A stretch of 64,000 nt of DNA, taken from contig NC_092705.1 in the NCBI RefSeq assembly GCF_964275005.1, positions 5,126,641-5,190,640 of the forward strand, written 5' to 3'. Under the pieces are notes generated by a model, which saw only the letters and a program-made list of their open reading frames with translations, was not told the DNA's origin and ran no database searches. Position 1 is the first letter of the stretch; every line of letters begins with the position of its first letter. Source of the DNA: Diadema setosum (lineage: Eukaryota; Echinodermata; Echinoidea; Diadematoida; Diadematidae). Positions 11,632 to 26,500 of this stretch are shown here, piece by piece. A program made the translations under genes and the position numbers.

Positions 11632-13540
11632 CTTTTTTTCTTTTTCCGCACTACACGAGGCTCCAGCGCACTCTCCTGTTATTACTAGTACCTTACTCAT
11701 GTGTCAGTTTGTCATGATGTAAATGAGTGATATTCCCACATACTTTAGGTGTTCACATATAAAGCCATACCATTACAGCTGGAGCATATTTCCTATGAAT
11801 TATGAGTATTTCCATGATTTCAGACTGCTGTTGTAATTGTTGGTTGATTATGAGGACTGGCTAGTTGTGTATCACCCACGTGTCTTAACTGAACATTGGC
11901 TAGCGAAATAGCAATGATCTGTAATCAAAATGCAACGACACACACACACAGATTTATATACAAATTTATATGCATCAGCCCTTTTCGTAGTACATGCACA
12001 ACTTACTTCGAAGTGTGCACAATTCATAGACAAAATTTGTGTTTTCGATGACAGCAACCTACAACATAAATACGCCTAAATACCCAGTGCTACACACACA
12101 CACACACACATAAATACAACATGAACAAGTTGAAAAAAACAAAACAGCATAAAATTACCACATAAATGTTTCACTTTGACTCTTGCAAGAGATGATTAAT
12201 GCTCGAGTCAAAACAATTTCTTAAGTCCTGAAGACTTAAACTTATGCAAGGTTTACTATGCCTACAAGCATTCAAAATGATGGCTCATCTTTGCTCTCTG
12301 CAACACAGTATACAACACAACAATATGACAAATAAAGCTGTAAATAGACAAGTTTTTTTATTCATCCTATTTTGCCATTTCATATGCTTGTACTTTAACC
12401 AGTGCTAAAAGGGAGCACTGTCGCTACATAGATTTTTACAATAATGTCCACAGACATGACATACACAGTATATCTTTTTCATTGTTGAATTAGCACATGA
12501 ACACACACCACTGACAAAGAGCGTGAAGAGATTTGAAGCCCAAGTGTACCCAATATCTCCCAGGGGCGACCTGCTAACACCCCAAAAAATAGAAGAAATT
12601 TTGCATGCATGGAATCCACAGGGTTACCATTGGGCCAGCAAAAAAACAAAACAAAAAAAAAAACCAACAGTAGAGAGTGTATTATTTTCCTTCTTAAAAA
12701 GAGAAAGAACAAAGTTTTCTTGCACCCTACCGACACAAGCAGATACATGTACTACTGTTGGGGGGGGGGGGGGGGGGAGGCACTGTCATGTGGTGAACCT
12801 CATGATTGAATGCAAAGGATTACATTACAGATCAGTCCCATCATAATTCCCTCCTAACATGACATTTGAATAAAGCCTTACTGGTACTGAACACTTGATT
12901 TTTATGACGCCTTCCTTTGTGATCACGGAGAAAAAAAAAAGGGGGGGGGGGAGTATGCATCCCCCCCCCCCCACTCCCTTCGCTTTGTGGGTACAAAAAC
13001 TACAATCATTCCATAATACCAACTAAAACTTTGCTGAAGTTGAAAGTTGATGGTCAATACTGCAATTGATATTTGCCTCCAGACCCATTAAACAATGACT
13101 GTAGTGGGATAAAATTGACACAAAAAGATCGGACAAAACAAAAACACCCCAGACTGATAAAGAGGCATTAATTGTTTCTCACAGATTTTATGACTTCATC
13201 AAACAGATTATTTAGAACACACTCGTGTGTGAAGCAGAGTAGAGTTTGGAAAAGACAAAATTTGGCATTGTGTCTAGTTACGAGTTGCTTATTTGATGAG
13301 AATCTAGAGATCAAAATATGTTAGTTAAACTTGCACCAGTATCATAAGTTCTACCCAATGCTGGAAATCTTGACAATTAATATTTATTAAACAAAAAAGC
13401 AATTTGATCTTTCCTAGAAATAAGATCCAACACTAATAACATGTGGAAAGGCTTCTAAAGTTATTTTTCATGACATTTCACCTTGAATCAAGCACACACT
13501 CACCGTGTTGCCAACTTGATCCCAATCAACATTTAGAGTT

Positions 13541-13581
13541 TTTATTCATTACATTCATCTGTAGTCATGCATACGTTTATT
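13541..13581 (-). terminator. Candidate CDC16 polyadenylation signals
   Basis: Reading the minus strand, AATAAA hexamers lie at 13581-13576 and 13546-13541, about 810-850 nt beyond the CDC16 stop; a third lies at 13388-13383 and a fourth at 12362-12357. Any could end the transcript; the hexamer is common by chance in AT-rich DNA. Confidence 0.3.
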
Positions 13582-14360
13582 TGCAAGTTTGATGGTGATC
13601 AATACTAACCCATCGTGATAGAACAGTACCTGATGGATCACAGTGGGTCTAGCACAAAGACTTTTGGAGATTTAGAAGATTGTATGGATAACTGTATTCA
13701 ATACAGATTTCCTCCTATTATTGAAAGGTATTTATATATCACAGAATAAATTATATCCCCATGCTCGGTACTAGTTTCTTCATTTGCGGACAAAGAGGAG
13801 TGGTTGCCTGCCACTCAGCAGACAAGTGGTTTGTAGGCATTGGTCATGCCCCTAACCCACAGGAAACACAATGGGGGTGGGGTGTACTGCTACCCCCCCC
13901 CCCATCCCCCTTGAATAAAAGAGCCACTCAATATGCAATAGGTGGAAAGTATGACAAGCACCAATCCCTTTGGCATAAAAAACAGTTAATGATATGGCTT
14001 ATTTTCACCATGAGATGTAACCAAATCAGGAATTTCTTGTTACTTTTTTTGCTATTCCTCAAAGCAGGCCCAACTGTAAATCTACGCATGTCCACAAAAT
14101 ACAGCAATTAAAAGTTCCTGTAAAGCAGGGACTGCATGTAACAGAGAAATGCTTAACTGGATGTTATTCCCTAGTTTGAAAGAGAGAGGGAGAGAGAGAA
14201 AGAGATGTTTGTATATTTTATCTTATGAAGCCCTCTTCAGATATCTCTCTGCAGAAATCCTCTTCAGTGTTTATATCAAATCTCTGCTACAGTCCTTGCC
14301 AACAGTTTTATTGAGTCTTTGGTGGTTTGGTCACATCAGCATAAAAAAAAAAAAGAGTCA

Positions 14361-14390
14361 TCATCGAGGATGTCGTCATCGAGGATGTCG
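14361..14390. repeat. 15-bp tandem repeat next to the CDC16 stop
   Basis: Two perfect copies of TCATCGAGGATGTCG lie 3 bp from the CDC16 stop codon, in its 3' UTR. In a shifted frame they encode DDDIL repeats. Confidence 0.9.
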
Positions 14391-14393
14391 TCG

Positions 14394-14524
14394 TCATGAC
14401 AACAGGGAGGTGTCCTCCTCGTCCATCTCGATCTCCATGTCCAGACTAGAGTTGGATTTCTCCGTCGTGGCAACCACTTCTTCCTTAACGACGACCTCCA
14501 GGTCAGGGACAGTTTCACTCCCAC
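14394..14524 (-). CDS. CDC16: CDC16 exon 16, residues 536-578 and stop
   Basis: The terminal exon, phase-compatible (G|GT) with exon 15, reads GGSETVPDLEVVVKEEV, then a tail DMEIEMDEEDTSLLS and TGA at 14396-14394. The tail resembles the human C-terminus FEIEMNESDMMLETS. A 15-bp tandem repeat begins just beyond the stop. Confidence 0.85.
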
Positions 14525-17500
14525 CTACACCAATAGACAAAATGAAAGTCCCGTCATTACCCAAGATGTTCAATGCTGAAAATAAGTCACACTGCAGCTA
14601 CAACATTTATCAACAGACAATTTTGCATGTTTTATGTACCTCCTCTCTCTCTCTCTCTCTTTAAATGCTATTTTTTCACCAACTTCACGGAATGGCCTGG
14701 AGACAAATGCAAAGTTACTTTTCGTCTCATTTTGGCCACACAGAAATGTCATTTTGTTTGGCTCACTTCTATTAACCCATTGAGGACGAGCTGATTTTGT
14801 GATAACACGTGTTTGCCATAGACAACTGCCGGAGTATACTTGGGACTAGTCTTCAACGGGTTAAAGAGGAATCTATTGCAACTATACATGTGGATTCAGA
14901 GAATCGTAGCTCTTCTGGGACATCATTGATGTAGTCTTCTTACCAGGCAATGATGGTACATGAATTCAACTAAACCTTTACAGATTCACGACTTTTGAAC
15001 AGATTGTCCAATTTCTCTCAGACTACACTAATGTGTACTTCTGATATTCCAGCACTCACTGCAGCCACATGAAAATTGTAAATAAATTTCCATTTATTTC
15101 CTGTTACAGTGATAAAAAGTGCTATGGTCATATTGCACCATTGTAAAGCAACAATCTTCATGATATTCATCTGAAACAATTCTTATACAATTCTCTGTAT
15201 TTTCAACTTTCAAAGCAAGCCATCAATTCAAAAGATACCAACTCATTTTCTGTTTTCCTTCAGTAAAAGTGGGGCCTGTTATGGGGTGAATACTCATCAA
15301 ACGAGGTTGATTCAGAATAGATTAACGACATACATCTGAACATAAAGCGGAGATACAGACCTTCACACGGTGACATTTCTCCAATGTACTGCTCTATGCT
15401 GTGTGTCAGCATTGTCACAGAAAATGTGTCGTCACGACCAACACCAAGAGCCTGAAGAAGAGAAGAGAAGAGAAAGTATGAAAGTTAGACAAGGAGAGAG
15501 ATAGGTCAAAAGAAGAAAAACAGAAAGAAAGGAAGAAAAGGGTCTATAAAAACACCAACCACCATCATGACTATCTTTATATTGCTCATTATGCCTCTCA
15601 CATTACATCTATGAGGCAGGTGAGAAAATAAAAACTATGTAATACTACCAATTCATATTTCAGAAACTTTGGTCTACACACCACTGGCGCTTTTGTGTTT
15701 TCTTTGATATAAACTACTGCAGTACAGTGCTGCTAGCTAGTAGTAAATTTTAATATCTAAAGTGCATGCAGCTGTGATGCACGCAAATGAACAACATGAG
15801 TTATGCAAAACACATAATGCAATGAGGGCAATATGGGATATATTGCATGGCTGATTGGCCAATCAGATTACAGAATTCACCATCACAAAAAGATAAAACA
15901 GGTTTCCAGTCACCTTGTGAAAGTAGTCAATGGCCCTGGAGAATTGGCCCGTGAGGGCGTAGACGTAGCCGATGGCCGAGAAAGTGGAGGGGTTCTGGGG
16001 GCTTAGGACCAGGGCTTGTCTGTGACAGTCCAGGGCCTTCTCATACTTCCTACCGAGGAGAGAAGAAGAGAGAGAGAAACGAGGAATCAAAGTTTGCTTC
16101 GTGAGACTAGCTCTGAAAGTTATAATGATGGAAGACATGATTCTCATAGTGACCAATGAAATCTGAAACTTGGCATCCACACTGCATAGAAATACAAATA
16201 GATTTGCATTTTTTTTGGGGGGGGGGTAGAAAAGAAAATCAAAACTTTTCCCACTAGGGGTGAATTTTCAAGCAAGTCCAAGAGCCATTATTGTTCACAA
16301 TTCACATGCATGAAACATGTATAGCTACTATTCAATCTAGTTTCTGCATCTTTATCAGTGCAAAAATAATGACCATGGTAATAATGACATTCATCTACAT
16401 CTTATATGAGGAATATGAAATTCATGTATGTGTATATAATATAATACACATAAAATACAAATATATAGTATATAAATATACATTATTTAAAGAATATTAT
16501 TTAGTGACATGCAGCAAGACAGACCAAAAGAGAGATAGAAAGAAAAATCAACAACAACACACACACACACACACCAAAGAATGTCTCGGGGTTAAAGTCA
16601 CCACTGGGGAGGGAACCCATAGAAGACATATTGCGTAAATTTTCAAAGATATAAGACATATGTTTACTTGAGCTTCCTGTAAACGTGTCCCAGGTTGTTG
16701 AGTAGTGGCTCCCACTTGTCAGTCACTGTCTGGCTACTGATGTTCTGGACGATGGTCAAGGCTTGGTTGAAATGGGTTGCAGCAGTCTCCCAGCTATGGA
16801 ATAATGTTTGGTAAATCAGTGAAATTGTGTCTTCAAATATCTATCAACAAAAAAATACACCATCTTATATTGCCTCTGAAATCATAACAGTTTTGATGAC
16901 AATAAAAATGATGATAAGAATAATACTAATGATGATGATAGTGATAATAATAATAATGATGATGATAATAATAATAACAACAATAATAACAACAACAACA
17001 ACAACAACAACAATAATAATGATAATAATAATAATAATAATATTAAGTAAATAACCCTGATAATAGCAATAATAACATCATATATTACAGAAAGATAAGG
17101 ATCTGAACAAAATGAAAAAAAGAAAAACACAAATATGCCAAATTGAGACAGAAATCTTAGCATTAATTAAGATGTTGCCAATTTGAGGATCAATAACACA
17201 AATAGCAACCAAGAGGCTTTTGATAACTCTGCAGATGAAATAAACAATGGTATATGACCAAATTAGGTTTTGTGTGAAAAAGAAGTTTTTATATTACCTC
17301 ATGAAAACCTAGAAACAAAAGATAATCATCATAACAGGATGATATGCTACAGCATCAAGCCATAGAAATGTGGTTTCTTGGAGTTGATGGGTCAAACAAA
17401 AATGATTACTGGACTGCTGGAGGTGAGCGGTACACAATACTTACTCCCCATTGTGAAACGCCACCACCCCCATCTCATGCAGGACAAAGGGGTCGTTGCA

Positions 17501-20500
17501 AGCGATGCCAAGAGCCTGATTGAAGAACTTGTCGGCGAGCTTAAAGTTCCTGGTCAGCCCATACTCCAGACCGACATAGAGGAGTGGCAGATGGCAGCTG
17601 GAGGGGAAAATGTGATTGAGGAAGAGGGTGGATGCTTTGCAAGCAGAGGCAACCTTGACAGAAATGAAGGAACGTCAGTAACAGAAAGTCGTAAAGCCTC
17701 CCCTTCCCTTTGTCACGAAAAAAAGAAATTCTGAGACATCACTGCAGTAAAAGAGTAGTGGCCACTTCGCAGCCTCCCCCCCCCCCCCCAAAAAAAAAAA
17801 AAAAATAAATAAATAAATAAATAAAAATTAAAAAAAATGAAAAATAATTGCACTGAAACTGAAACGTTGATTAGTCTCATACTGGCAGTATTATTTCACT
17901 TAAAGGTGCAACTCAACTCCATGTTCATGTTGACATGAATACATATGGTAAATTCAGATGAACAGAATGAAAGAAGTTTCAACAAAATGGACCCTAAAAT
18001 ACTTAAAAAGCAGACAATAAAGTCATTTTGTTGGTTGTTTTACACCCCGAGTTCTTGTGTTTCAAAGCACGATTTGATGTCACTTCCAGTGCTGTAATAT
18101 TGCCTCCAATAAGTGCATTAAACATAAAAATAAACAAACACACAATGAACCAAATCAAATCCAAATCTATCCAGAAATAAGAGCCATGAATGACATATTG
18201 TCCCCTGTAATGCCCAAATAATATTTGGGAAACAGAAAGATAAATTTGGAGGAGTTCTTTTCTTTTTTCTTCTTTTTTTTTTGAGGGGTGGGGGATTATA
18301 TACTGCCTTTTGACAATATACATGTATGTTCTCTTAAAATCAAGAGCAACGAAACAAATAAACACCATATCATGAAAACAATGAAACCAAAGCCTCATGC
18401 AAAAGCAAACACAATTAATATGAGAAGACATGTGACCCACCCTTTCATGAGTCTGGAGGCCGTGAAGTATGCTGCCATGGCTTGGTCATGTTCCCCTTCA
18501 GCTGCAAATGAGTGACCGAAGGCAAGCCAGGCTGGACCGTACAAGCGGTCAATCGCTGTGGCTTTGCTGCAAGAGTACCCATAAAAAAAGTTTTGAATAT
18601 TACATAAAAGTCCATGAAAACTATATGTACATAGTTTGACTACCTCTTTTTTTTTTTTATAACAAAATCTACTCCAGCTATGATAATATGCAAACTTTTG
18701 AGCTACTGCATAAAAAATATATCTTACAGTCGAATAATCCCCCAAGTCGGAGGTCTTTCAAGTCCTCTTCTCTTTACATCTTATTGATTTTAATCCCTCA
18801 CAGGTCAAATTTTCTCTAAGTAGAAGCTATTACTTCAGTCCAAATAGATTTGACTTAGGCAAGGTTGACTACTGTATGTATGTACAGGCATGTTATTATA
18901 GTGTATATGTGCATAATCGTCGCTGGGGTGACAAGACCTTGTATCTGCAATTTTGGTGAAAATGACCTTTTTGGATCAATGGTCAGATAATCAGTTAAGT
19001 GATGTCCTGTCCAAATCCTAGATGTCTTACCCCAAAAATGAAGCCACCACGGCATAGCAAAGGAATGTCTATCCCATTGGATACAGTGCTTTGGCTGCTA
19101 TGTTTTTCTGCTCTCCTGAACATTTGACATTTTGTAGATATGAGGTCTTGTCGCCCCAGCGACGATATAGTACATATGGCTACATACAATATAGTTACTA
19201 TATCTCCAAGTTTCCCTCTGTCTATCCATCTATTCATCCAAGCATTCATCTGTTTGTTCTTCTGTCTGTTTACCTGTCCATCTACACATAGCAGTGTTTC
19301 AATGGATGAATTCTTTGTTTGCACACAGGCGATGTGTGAATAATGCTCATGCCTACACAGAGCGAGCAGAACTTACGCATTAATTCCTCTCCATTCAAAT
19401 AGAAAGCTGAATGAATAATCATAAAGTTTACATATCATTCTTGGAAAAAAAAAAAATGCATCTGAGATTGTTTGGATACCTGAGGAATCTTCTCGCTGGT
19501 TCGTTCTTCCCAACGATGTAGTAATAGCACCCAACGGCAAACCAGGACACGGCTTTGTCTGGATGTAAGTCCACTAACCTGTGGGCCAGATAGAACAATT
19601 CTGGGGGGGAAAAAAAGAAAGAAGATCAATGGTAGATGAGCACTGTAGGCAGCTACCATCCTGATACAAGCAAGGACACCATACATAATAATTAAATAAA
19701 GAAACACTAAATAAACCTAATTTTTTTCTTTTATTTTCCTATGTTTTTATTTTTTTTTCTCCCAAAAGCCTGCGTGCACCCTGAGCTTTGCAAACTGCAG
19801 GGCATCTGAACACACAAGTCATTGCATTGAATCTGATAATTACTCTCAGTTTCACAAAATGAGGTTTCTACTGATAACACACACATTATTATCTTCCATG
19901 GCATAGAAGTGCTGAACTACTGCTGTGTGAATGTTGTGTCGTACGTTGTCGTATGTTTCATAGGACTGATGGAGCCACAAGACAAAAGGTAGACTCAAGA
20001 GAGATAAAGAATCCAAAACATACCATTGGATAGTCTGAGCTCCACCAGCGTTGCCACGTGAACAGGAAGACATCTTTCGTGGAAGGGGTCTGACTCCAGC
20101 ACACTGCATTGTTGGAAAAAACAGAGACAAGGCTTGAGCGTTATGCTACGAATTATAAAGTGTTTCGAACAGGTACCACTGAGTCACTAGAAGTTGGCCA
20201 ACTTGTTACAAAATCCTATGCAACAATGGTTGCTCATCACAACCTCAGAGCTTGCATGTGTCTTGCCTAATGTAGCAACAGCAAATTAAATGATACCAAC
20301 ATTCAGTTGCTGAGCATACATTCAGTACAAGTGGGTAACTGAAAAGACTGTCATTAGATCCTAAGGGATAAATATTCATGAATTAGAATACAATGATGTG
20401 AGCTTCAAAATGACCTGCGAGTTATCTTGTAGCTGGTCCTGAAGTCACAGTTGTAGTAGTGCCTCTCTGCCGTGTTGGTCTGGACGTCCAGGTTGTTGGC

Positions 20501-23500
20501 AAGACTCAGGAGGCAGTCTGGCAATTTGTTCTCCACAGGCTTGTCGTACTGAGTGGAAGAAAGCAGTAACAGCCATTTCATGAATACAGATACTTATCAT
20601 GCATGCAGAAGTTATGTAGTTTAAACAATACATTTGGAATCTTGCAGCTGAAATAGTAAGTGCCACAAGTTTAACAGATCAGTTTTGTTGCTGTTGCAGT
20701 AGATTTTTTTTCTGTGAATTCTACATGAATTGCAAAAGATCTGTGTATGTGCCCTTGTGCAAAATAACTGAGACTGAAGTGAAACAAAACAAAACAAATC
20801 TGAAAATTTGGTGCACAATAAGGCAAATTTGACACAAGTTTCTGTGCAGTACACTACTCTATTCCTCTACCAACAAGCCAAAGAATACTGATGATATTTT
20901 GTGTGAAAAGAGTATGGACAAAACCTTAACACTGAAAGTCATATATTATTATCCGCAGTGCATACATAATAATGATCCATCTTATAAGTTGCTACATGTG
21001 TGTACTTTACTTCAGAACATCATACAATTATTTTTTATTCGATACCTATCTATAATTTTGGTACCTCACAGTCACAGAAATCTTTTTGTGCATGTCACAG
21101 ACTGTATAAGGGTTACATTGTACTTCAGACAAAGACACATAGCCAAGTTGGCGAGCCATTACCTTCTTGAGTATACTGTGGTATAGACTTCTGAGAAACT
21201 CCTGTTCTTCTGTCGGACACTGCTCAGTAATGGGCAATGCTTGCAGGAGGTCCCTCTCTGGTTAAAATAACGAACAAACAAACAAATGTTGAAATAATGT
21301 TTCTATGATTTGGTGATGTATCTTTTTAACATACTGCAGCAATTTCTACAATTTCCCATCAGTATTTCGTAAGGTAAAGTAAAAAACAAACAAACAAACA
21401 AACAAGAAGAAAATTCTCCATCTGCGTCTTTTGTTGTTTATGCATGATAATTTTGGTAAACCTCTTTATTGCTAAGTCTGAAAGTGATTCTTAGTTGGTA
21501 ACATATTCTGGAGGATAAGTATTTGCCTTTTTTTCTCTCAAATTGGCAAATTTGTGTAAATTTCTTGCTGATTTTGTGCAGATATAATGAATTCAACCTG
21601 TTTTATCTAATCTTTTTTCCAAGATAAGGTATGCAGGGAAATTCAGAGTTGCCAATTTAATGATGAAAAAAAAAAAAGATTTTTTTTTTTCCAGTTAAAT
21701 ACCTCCAGGAATTGAGGGGTTAAATCAACTGAGGTTTTGATATCAGGAACTCCACAGGACTTTAAGACCCTCTCATCAGCTACGACCTGGAGTAGGATTG
21801 CAACCAAGTTTTCATACAAACTCTCAACAGTTGCTGCCTACCATAGCTTCAAGTATCACAGCAACAAGAAGACACACTTAAAAGTTGATTAGTTGTTGCC
21901 ACGGCAGTTGTGATCATTGTTACACATTTTTTAAAAAAAAACACACACACACACAAAAAAAAAAACATGAGCATGCTGACATGGCAATGTAGGGCAAAAG
22001 AGAGTGATACCACGAGAAATCGTACCTTCGTCTGCCGTGAGCATCTGGTGTTTGACGAGGAGTTCAAAGGCCTCATAGCAGTGGACGTCTAGGATCAGTG
22101 CCTGGCGGTAGCACTCCGCGGCCTGGACCCGGTTCTCCAGGGCCTCATAGATCTGCCCCTTTAGCAGTGCTATCGAGCTCTCAACCTGCCTCAGGCAACG
22201 GCACAGGAAATATGACAAATATCACTGTAAGTGAATACTACCTGCTACAGTGCAGTATTTTCATGCAAAAATGATCGGTACAAAGAAACAGTTTTCTCTG
22301 CAACATTTCATCCTGATTCTTTGTTTTAAATCTCATAATACACTGTTGCAGTGGACTCCTGGTATAATGAAGTCCTTGGGACCAGCAGTTTTCTTTCATC
22401 ACATAAAAATTTCCCTATAACCGAACAAATAAACAATAAAAAAGATAGACCAGATGACATGGCCTGAATTTTTACTTCGTTGTCACCAGAATTTCGCTAT
22501 AATCGTATTCGTTATAAAGGGATTGTACTGTACCTTCAGTTGGTAAGACATTTGTTACCATGGAAATGGCAATCACTTTGAATTTGAATACTAGTAACTG
22601 CAAACTTTTCCATAACAAGGAGCCTCAATCTTAAAGATTATGACCACTGGTGGACTCTACCATGGCTTTGTTTCAATATAATGCACAGGAAGAAAAAGGC
22701 AACAAACACATATTGACTGAAAAACACTGATTCATCCATACAAAGACAATGGCTGAGTGTAGTGTCCATTCACCACAAAGACAGCGTTTATGTATTCACT
22801 CCTAACCACTGACAGCAATCACATCATGGTTTTAATTATATTGCCAAAGATTGTGGGTCTGTCTACTGCCCCATACAAGTGCTCAAAAGCGAAGCGAAGC
22901 GAACTGAACCAAAATGTACTGTACCTTACCATACCGAGCCAGATTGGTCGTGTTCGAGCGCTCTGTGGAGATAGCGCACCACGTGAGCTATTTTTGGACT
23001 CCAGTCAGAGGGTTCACATGTTTTGGAAGAACCAACACCTTCGCCTCACGCCCCTACACTACATACAGGTGTCCCTCACAAAGAGAATCAACTCTTTGTA
23101 TCATGACATAGTCCATGTTACGTGAATTCTTCTCATGGCAACAGTTGTATTGGACCACTTTGCACTCGAGCGCTCTCTGGCACGACATGACATGGTATGG
23201 TACCCTTTTGAAGCTCATCACAAAGTGGACCACTTTTGGCTAGTTTTCATACTGTAAAGTACACTTTGGGAGCGTTCAAGCCCTCCTCTGGCGCAGGTAT
23301 GGTATCGGATGGTACGCTTTAGGAGAGCGTTCAAACACTCCAAATGTCATGATCAACCACCCTCTGACCATTGCTCACGTTTTCCAGAGGAATCTTGCCC
23401 TGTCCATCCTTCTGATCCTCCGCCTTGCTGTCGTCGATCTTCTCCTGTAGGATGGTGATGTCGCCCCCTTCTGACCCGTCCAGAACATTCAACGCTTCCT

Positions 23501-26500
23501 CCCAATTCCTGACAGCAGCCTACACATTTGATACATGCAAAATCAAAACAAGGTTTGGTCTGGGTTGTTACATTTTCAAGCCGGTCCATGCTGAATTCAA
23601 AGCAAAAACAAACAAACACACAAAACAAAACAAAACAAATTAAAAACAAACGACAGCAACACTGCACCTTGACAGTCCACAATCAAAAGTGTACAAGAAA
23701 CATTCATCCAAATTAGTAAATTTTTCCATTTCCTCTTTATTCTCTGATCAAAATATACACACAGCACATTTATAAAACAACCATTTTTTTTTTTAGAGCA
23801 GTCATCATAACATAAAATAATGAAGATAATTTCGAATGTAGTAGTTTATAACACAGGTTTGTCATTTTGTGGCTACATCATTTAATGTAAACTTGCAGAT
23901 TCTGTTTAGATACATGGGTAATATTGAATGTAAGATAGGGCTTTGATCTGGCACTCAACTACAAAGTTGCTTTCCAGTCTGTATGCCTTTGATCATCATC
24001 ATCAAACTGACAAGCATCGATGCCACACAGCAAAGACATTATCGTACCATGGGCATATACACACTGATCAAGGTAGCTGACTTACCAGACACTTAGCTGC
24101 AAGGTATTTTCCAGCCTTGTGAAGCTGTAGGCAGCAAACAAAGAACATGCAAACACAATGACATGGGATATAAGATTGCATCATTTTTTTATTTTTTTAT
24201 TTACGGAAAATCAGATGAAAAGCTTCTACAAATAACTATTATGGTATGTTTATGTCACTGTCCTTAACTAAATCTGATGAATAAACATATTGTAGGATGA
24301 TCAAATATCTAGTAAATAGAGCAATATTTGTATTCTCTCTCTCTCTCTCTCTGTTTTCAGATATATGTTTCTATCTATCTGCATCTATCAATATCTCTAT
24401 ACACTTATCTGTGCATTCATCTATCCATACACTCTTGTATATTTTCATCCAATCATCCATCCATCTATTGGTTGATCTACCTAACATTCTGGATAAACAT
24501 TTTCATGTATTTTCATGGAATACGGGCAGATTCCTTCAGGCTCAAAACTTAATCCCTTATGCCTGTTTCTCTCTCTTTCTCTCTCTCTCTCTCTCTTTTT
24601 CTTTTTTTTTTTTGGGGGGGGGGGGGGGAGAGGGAAGATATGCATTTAACCCATTCCCTACGGGTTGCTGGTGGCCTGTGTATCAAGTCTATCTGGATTG
24701 AAGAACTCAGTATGGAATGGGTTAATACCTTATCAAGTCTTCTGTTCCTGATTAGATGAGCTGCTCTGTGGTACTGCCTTGTTAGGTAGAGACTCTGAGC
24801 TAACATGTACACATCTTCAGGGTCACCTGCAAAATTGAAGAAAGGGATGTGATAATAAGTAAAACTGTATAAATGTGCAGTGCAAAGGTTCATGTTTAAG
24901 GGCCAATGGACACAATTGATGTCTTACACTCTTTTAAGCGCATGCATAGTTATAGGGGAATGAAATCAAAATGAGCGAACCCAGCAAATATTACAAGTTG
25001 TAGTAGCACACATCAGTAAAGATTGAGGAAAAAATCTGTTAAAAAGCTATAATTTTAAAGTTTTGGTAGTGTAATTGCTCGATGAGAAGACTACAACAGT
25101 TTGGGAGGTCACTGCAGGGTGATATAAGAAAATCTGAAAAGACTTTAAAATATTTTCCTTTTTCTAGCATAATTAAAGAGCATCTGACTTCTAACCACTT
25201 TCAGGAAACAGGGGGAATGATATTACCTTCAACAAGTCAAGGCAACATGTATTTTGATTTAAAACAAAAATGAAATTTTGTGGAATCAACATCGATAAAT
25301 CAAATTTGATATATTTGAAAGTAAAACTCACCTTTTGAGAGTGTTACTGCCTTGTCTGCCCAGAACACAGCGCTGTCATACTGGTGCTGTCATGACGTAA
25401 AACAAACAGGAGTAAGCAAAACAGGCACCAATTAATTGACCATGAAACACGAGAGAATTGTACTATATGATTTAATCAATTAACTGTAGATGGTTCTAAG
25501 CCAGAACGAAAAATGGCTATGCACCTACAAATGTACAGTGCAGTGTTATACAGTGACAAAGCTTTGAAATGAAATCTACTAAATGAATGCCATTTAATTT
25601 ATTGACAAATTTTGATTAAAAATGTTTTTTCTTACACTACAGCAGTAAAATATTCAAACAATAATAAACAATGTACATCAGAATGATTTTAGATGAGATG
25701 GCCATGGGATTCAGGGTTTTAACTTTGTGCGAGATTGTTAGAAAACCCTTATATGACATATGAAGGAGAACATACAATTCTACAAGGAATTCAAAGTTTA
25801 TCTACTTGATGAAATTCAGTTTTGAAATGGCTAGCTGAAACATCCAAAAACAAAACAAAACAAAGTGGTCCTAAAGGGTGGGATCCACCTTTTATTAGGA
25901 CCTCTTTGTTTTTTGGATATCTTAGCCATTTCAAAACCAAATTTCAACCAGTAAACTATGAATTCCTCTTAGAATTATGCTCCTTCACATTTCATATTTG
26001 TCACCAAGTGGTTTCTAATTATCTCTCAAAATGTTTAAATCCCTTTCTCAGCCAGAACTAACCATCCCTTTTCCAGCATTCACTTTAGTGTACAAACCAA
26101 AAATTATGGGCCCATGCTGTGTAAATTAAACAAGAATTACAAAATTTGACACTGTTTGAATCAAAGTCATCTACCATGTCTACATTGTACCTTCCCTTCC
26201 TCGTACCTGGCACACAGCAATAATATATCCCATTATCTATTTTGTTCAAGTAAGATACATCATGTACAAACACAAATAATACTAAAGGCCTAAAGATGAC
26301 CCTAAATAGACCCGTCTACTGCGTCTAACGTTAGAACAAGGTTTAGTCCATCGACCACTTTATCATTTATTGAATCGGCTTCGTGTAAACTAAAAAGTAA
26401 ACTTTGGCACTGGCAATTTGGAGTCCATTACAACTGTAAAACTAGAAAAGCACTCTGAGAGTGCAGACCTCCGCCAAGCAGCTACTTTCCACCGATGATC

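Noticed and set aside
12523-12846. Plus-strand frame starting MKRFEAQVYPISPRGD
   Set aside because: It runs into poly-A and poly-G tracts, has no domain, and lies in what is probably the far 3' flank of CDC16.
23353-23682. 109-codon minus-strand frame
   Set aside because: It overlaps CDC16 exon 5 in a different frame; the real exon frame matches CDC16.
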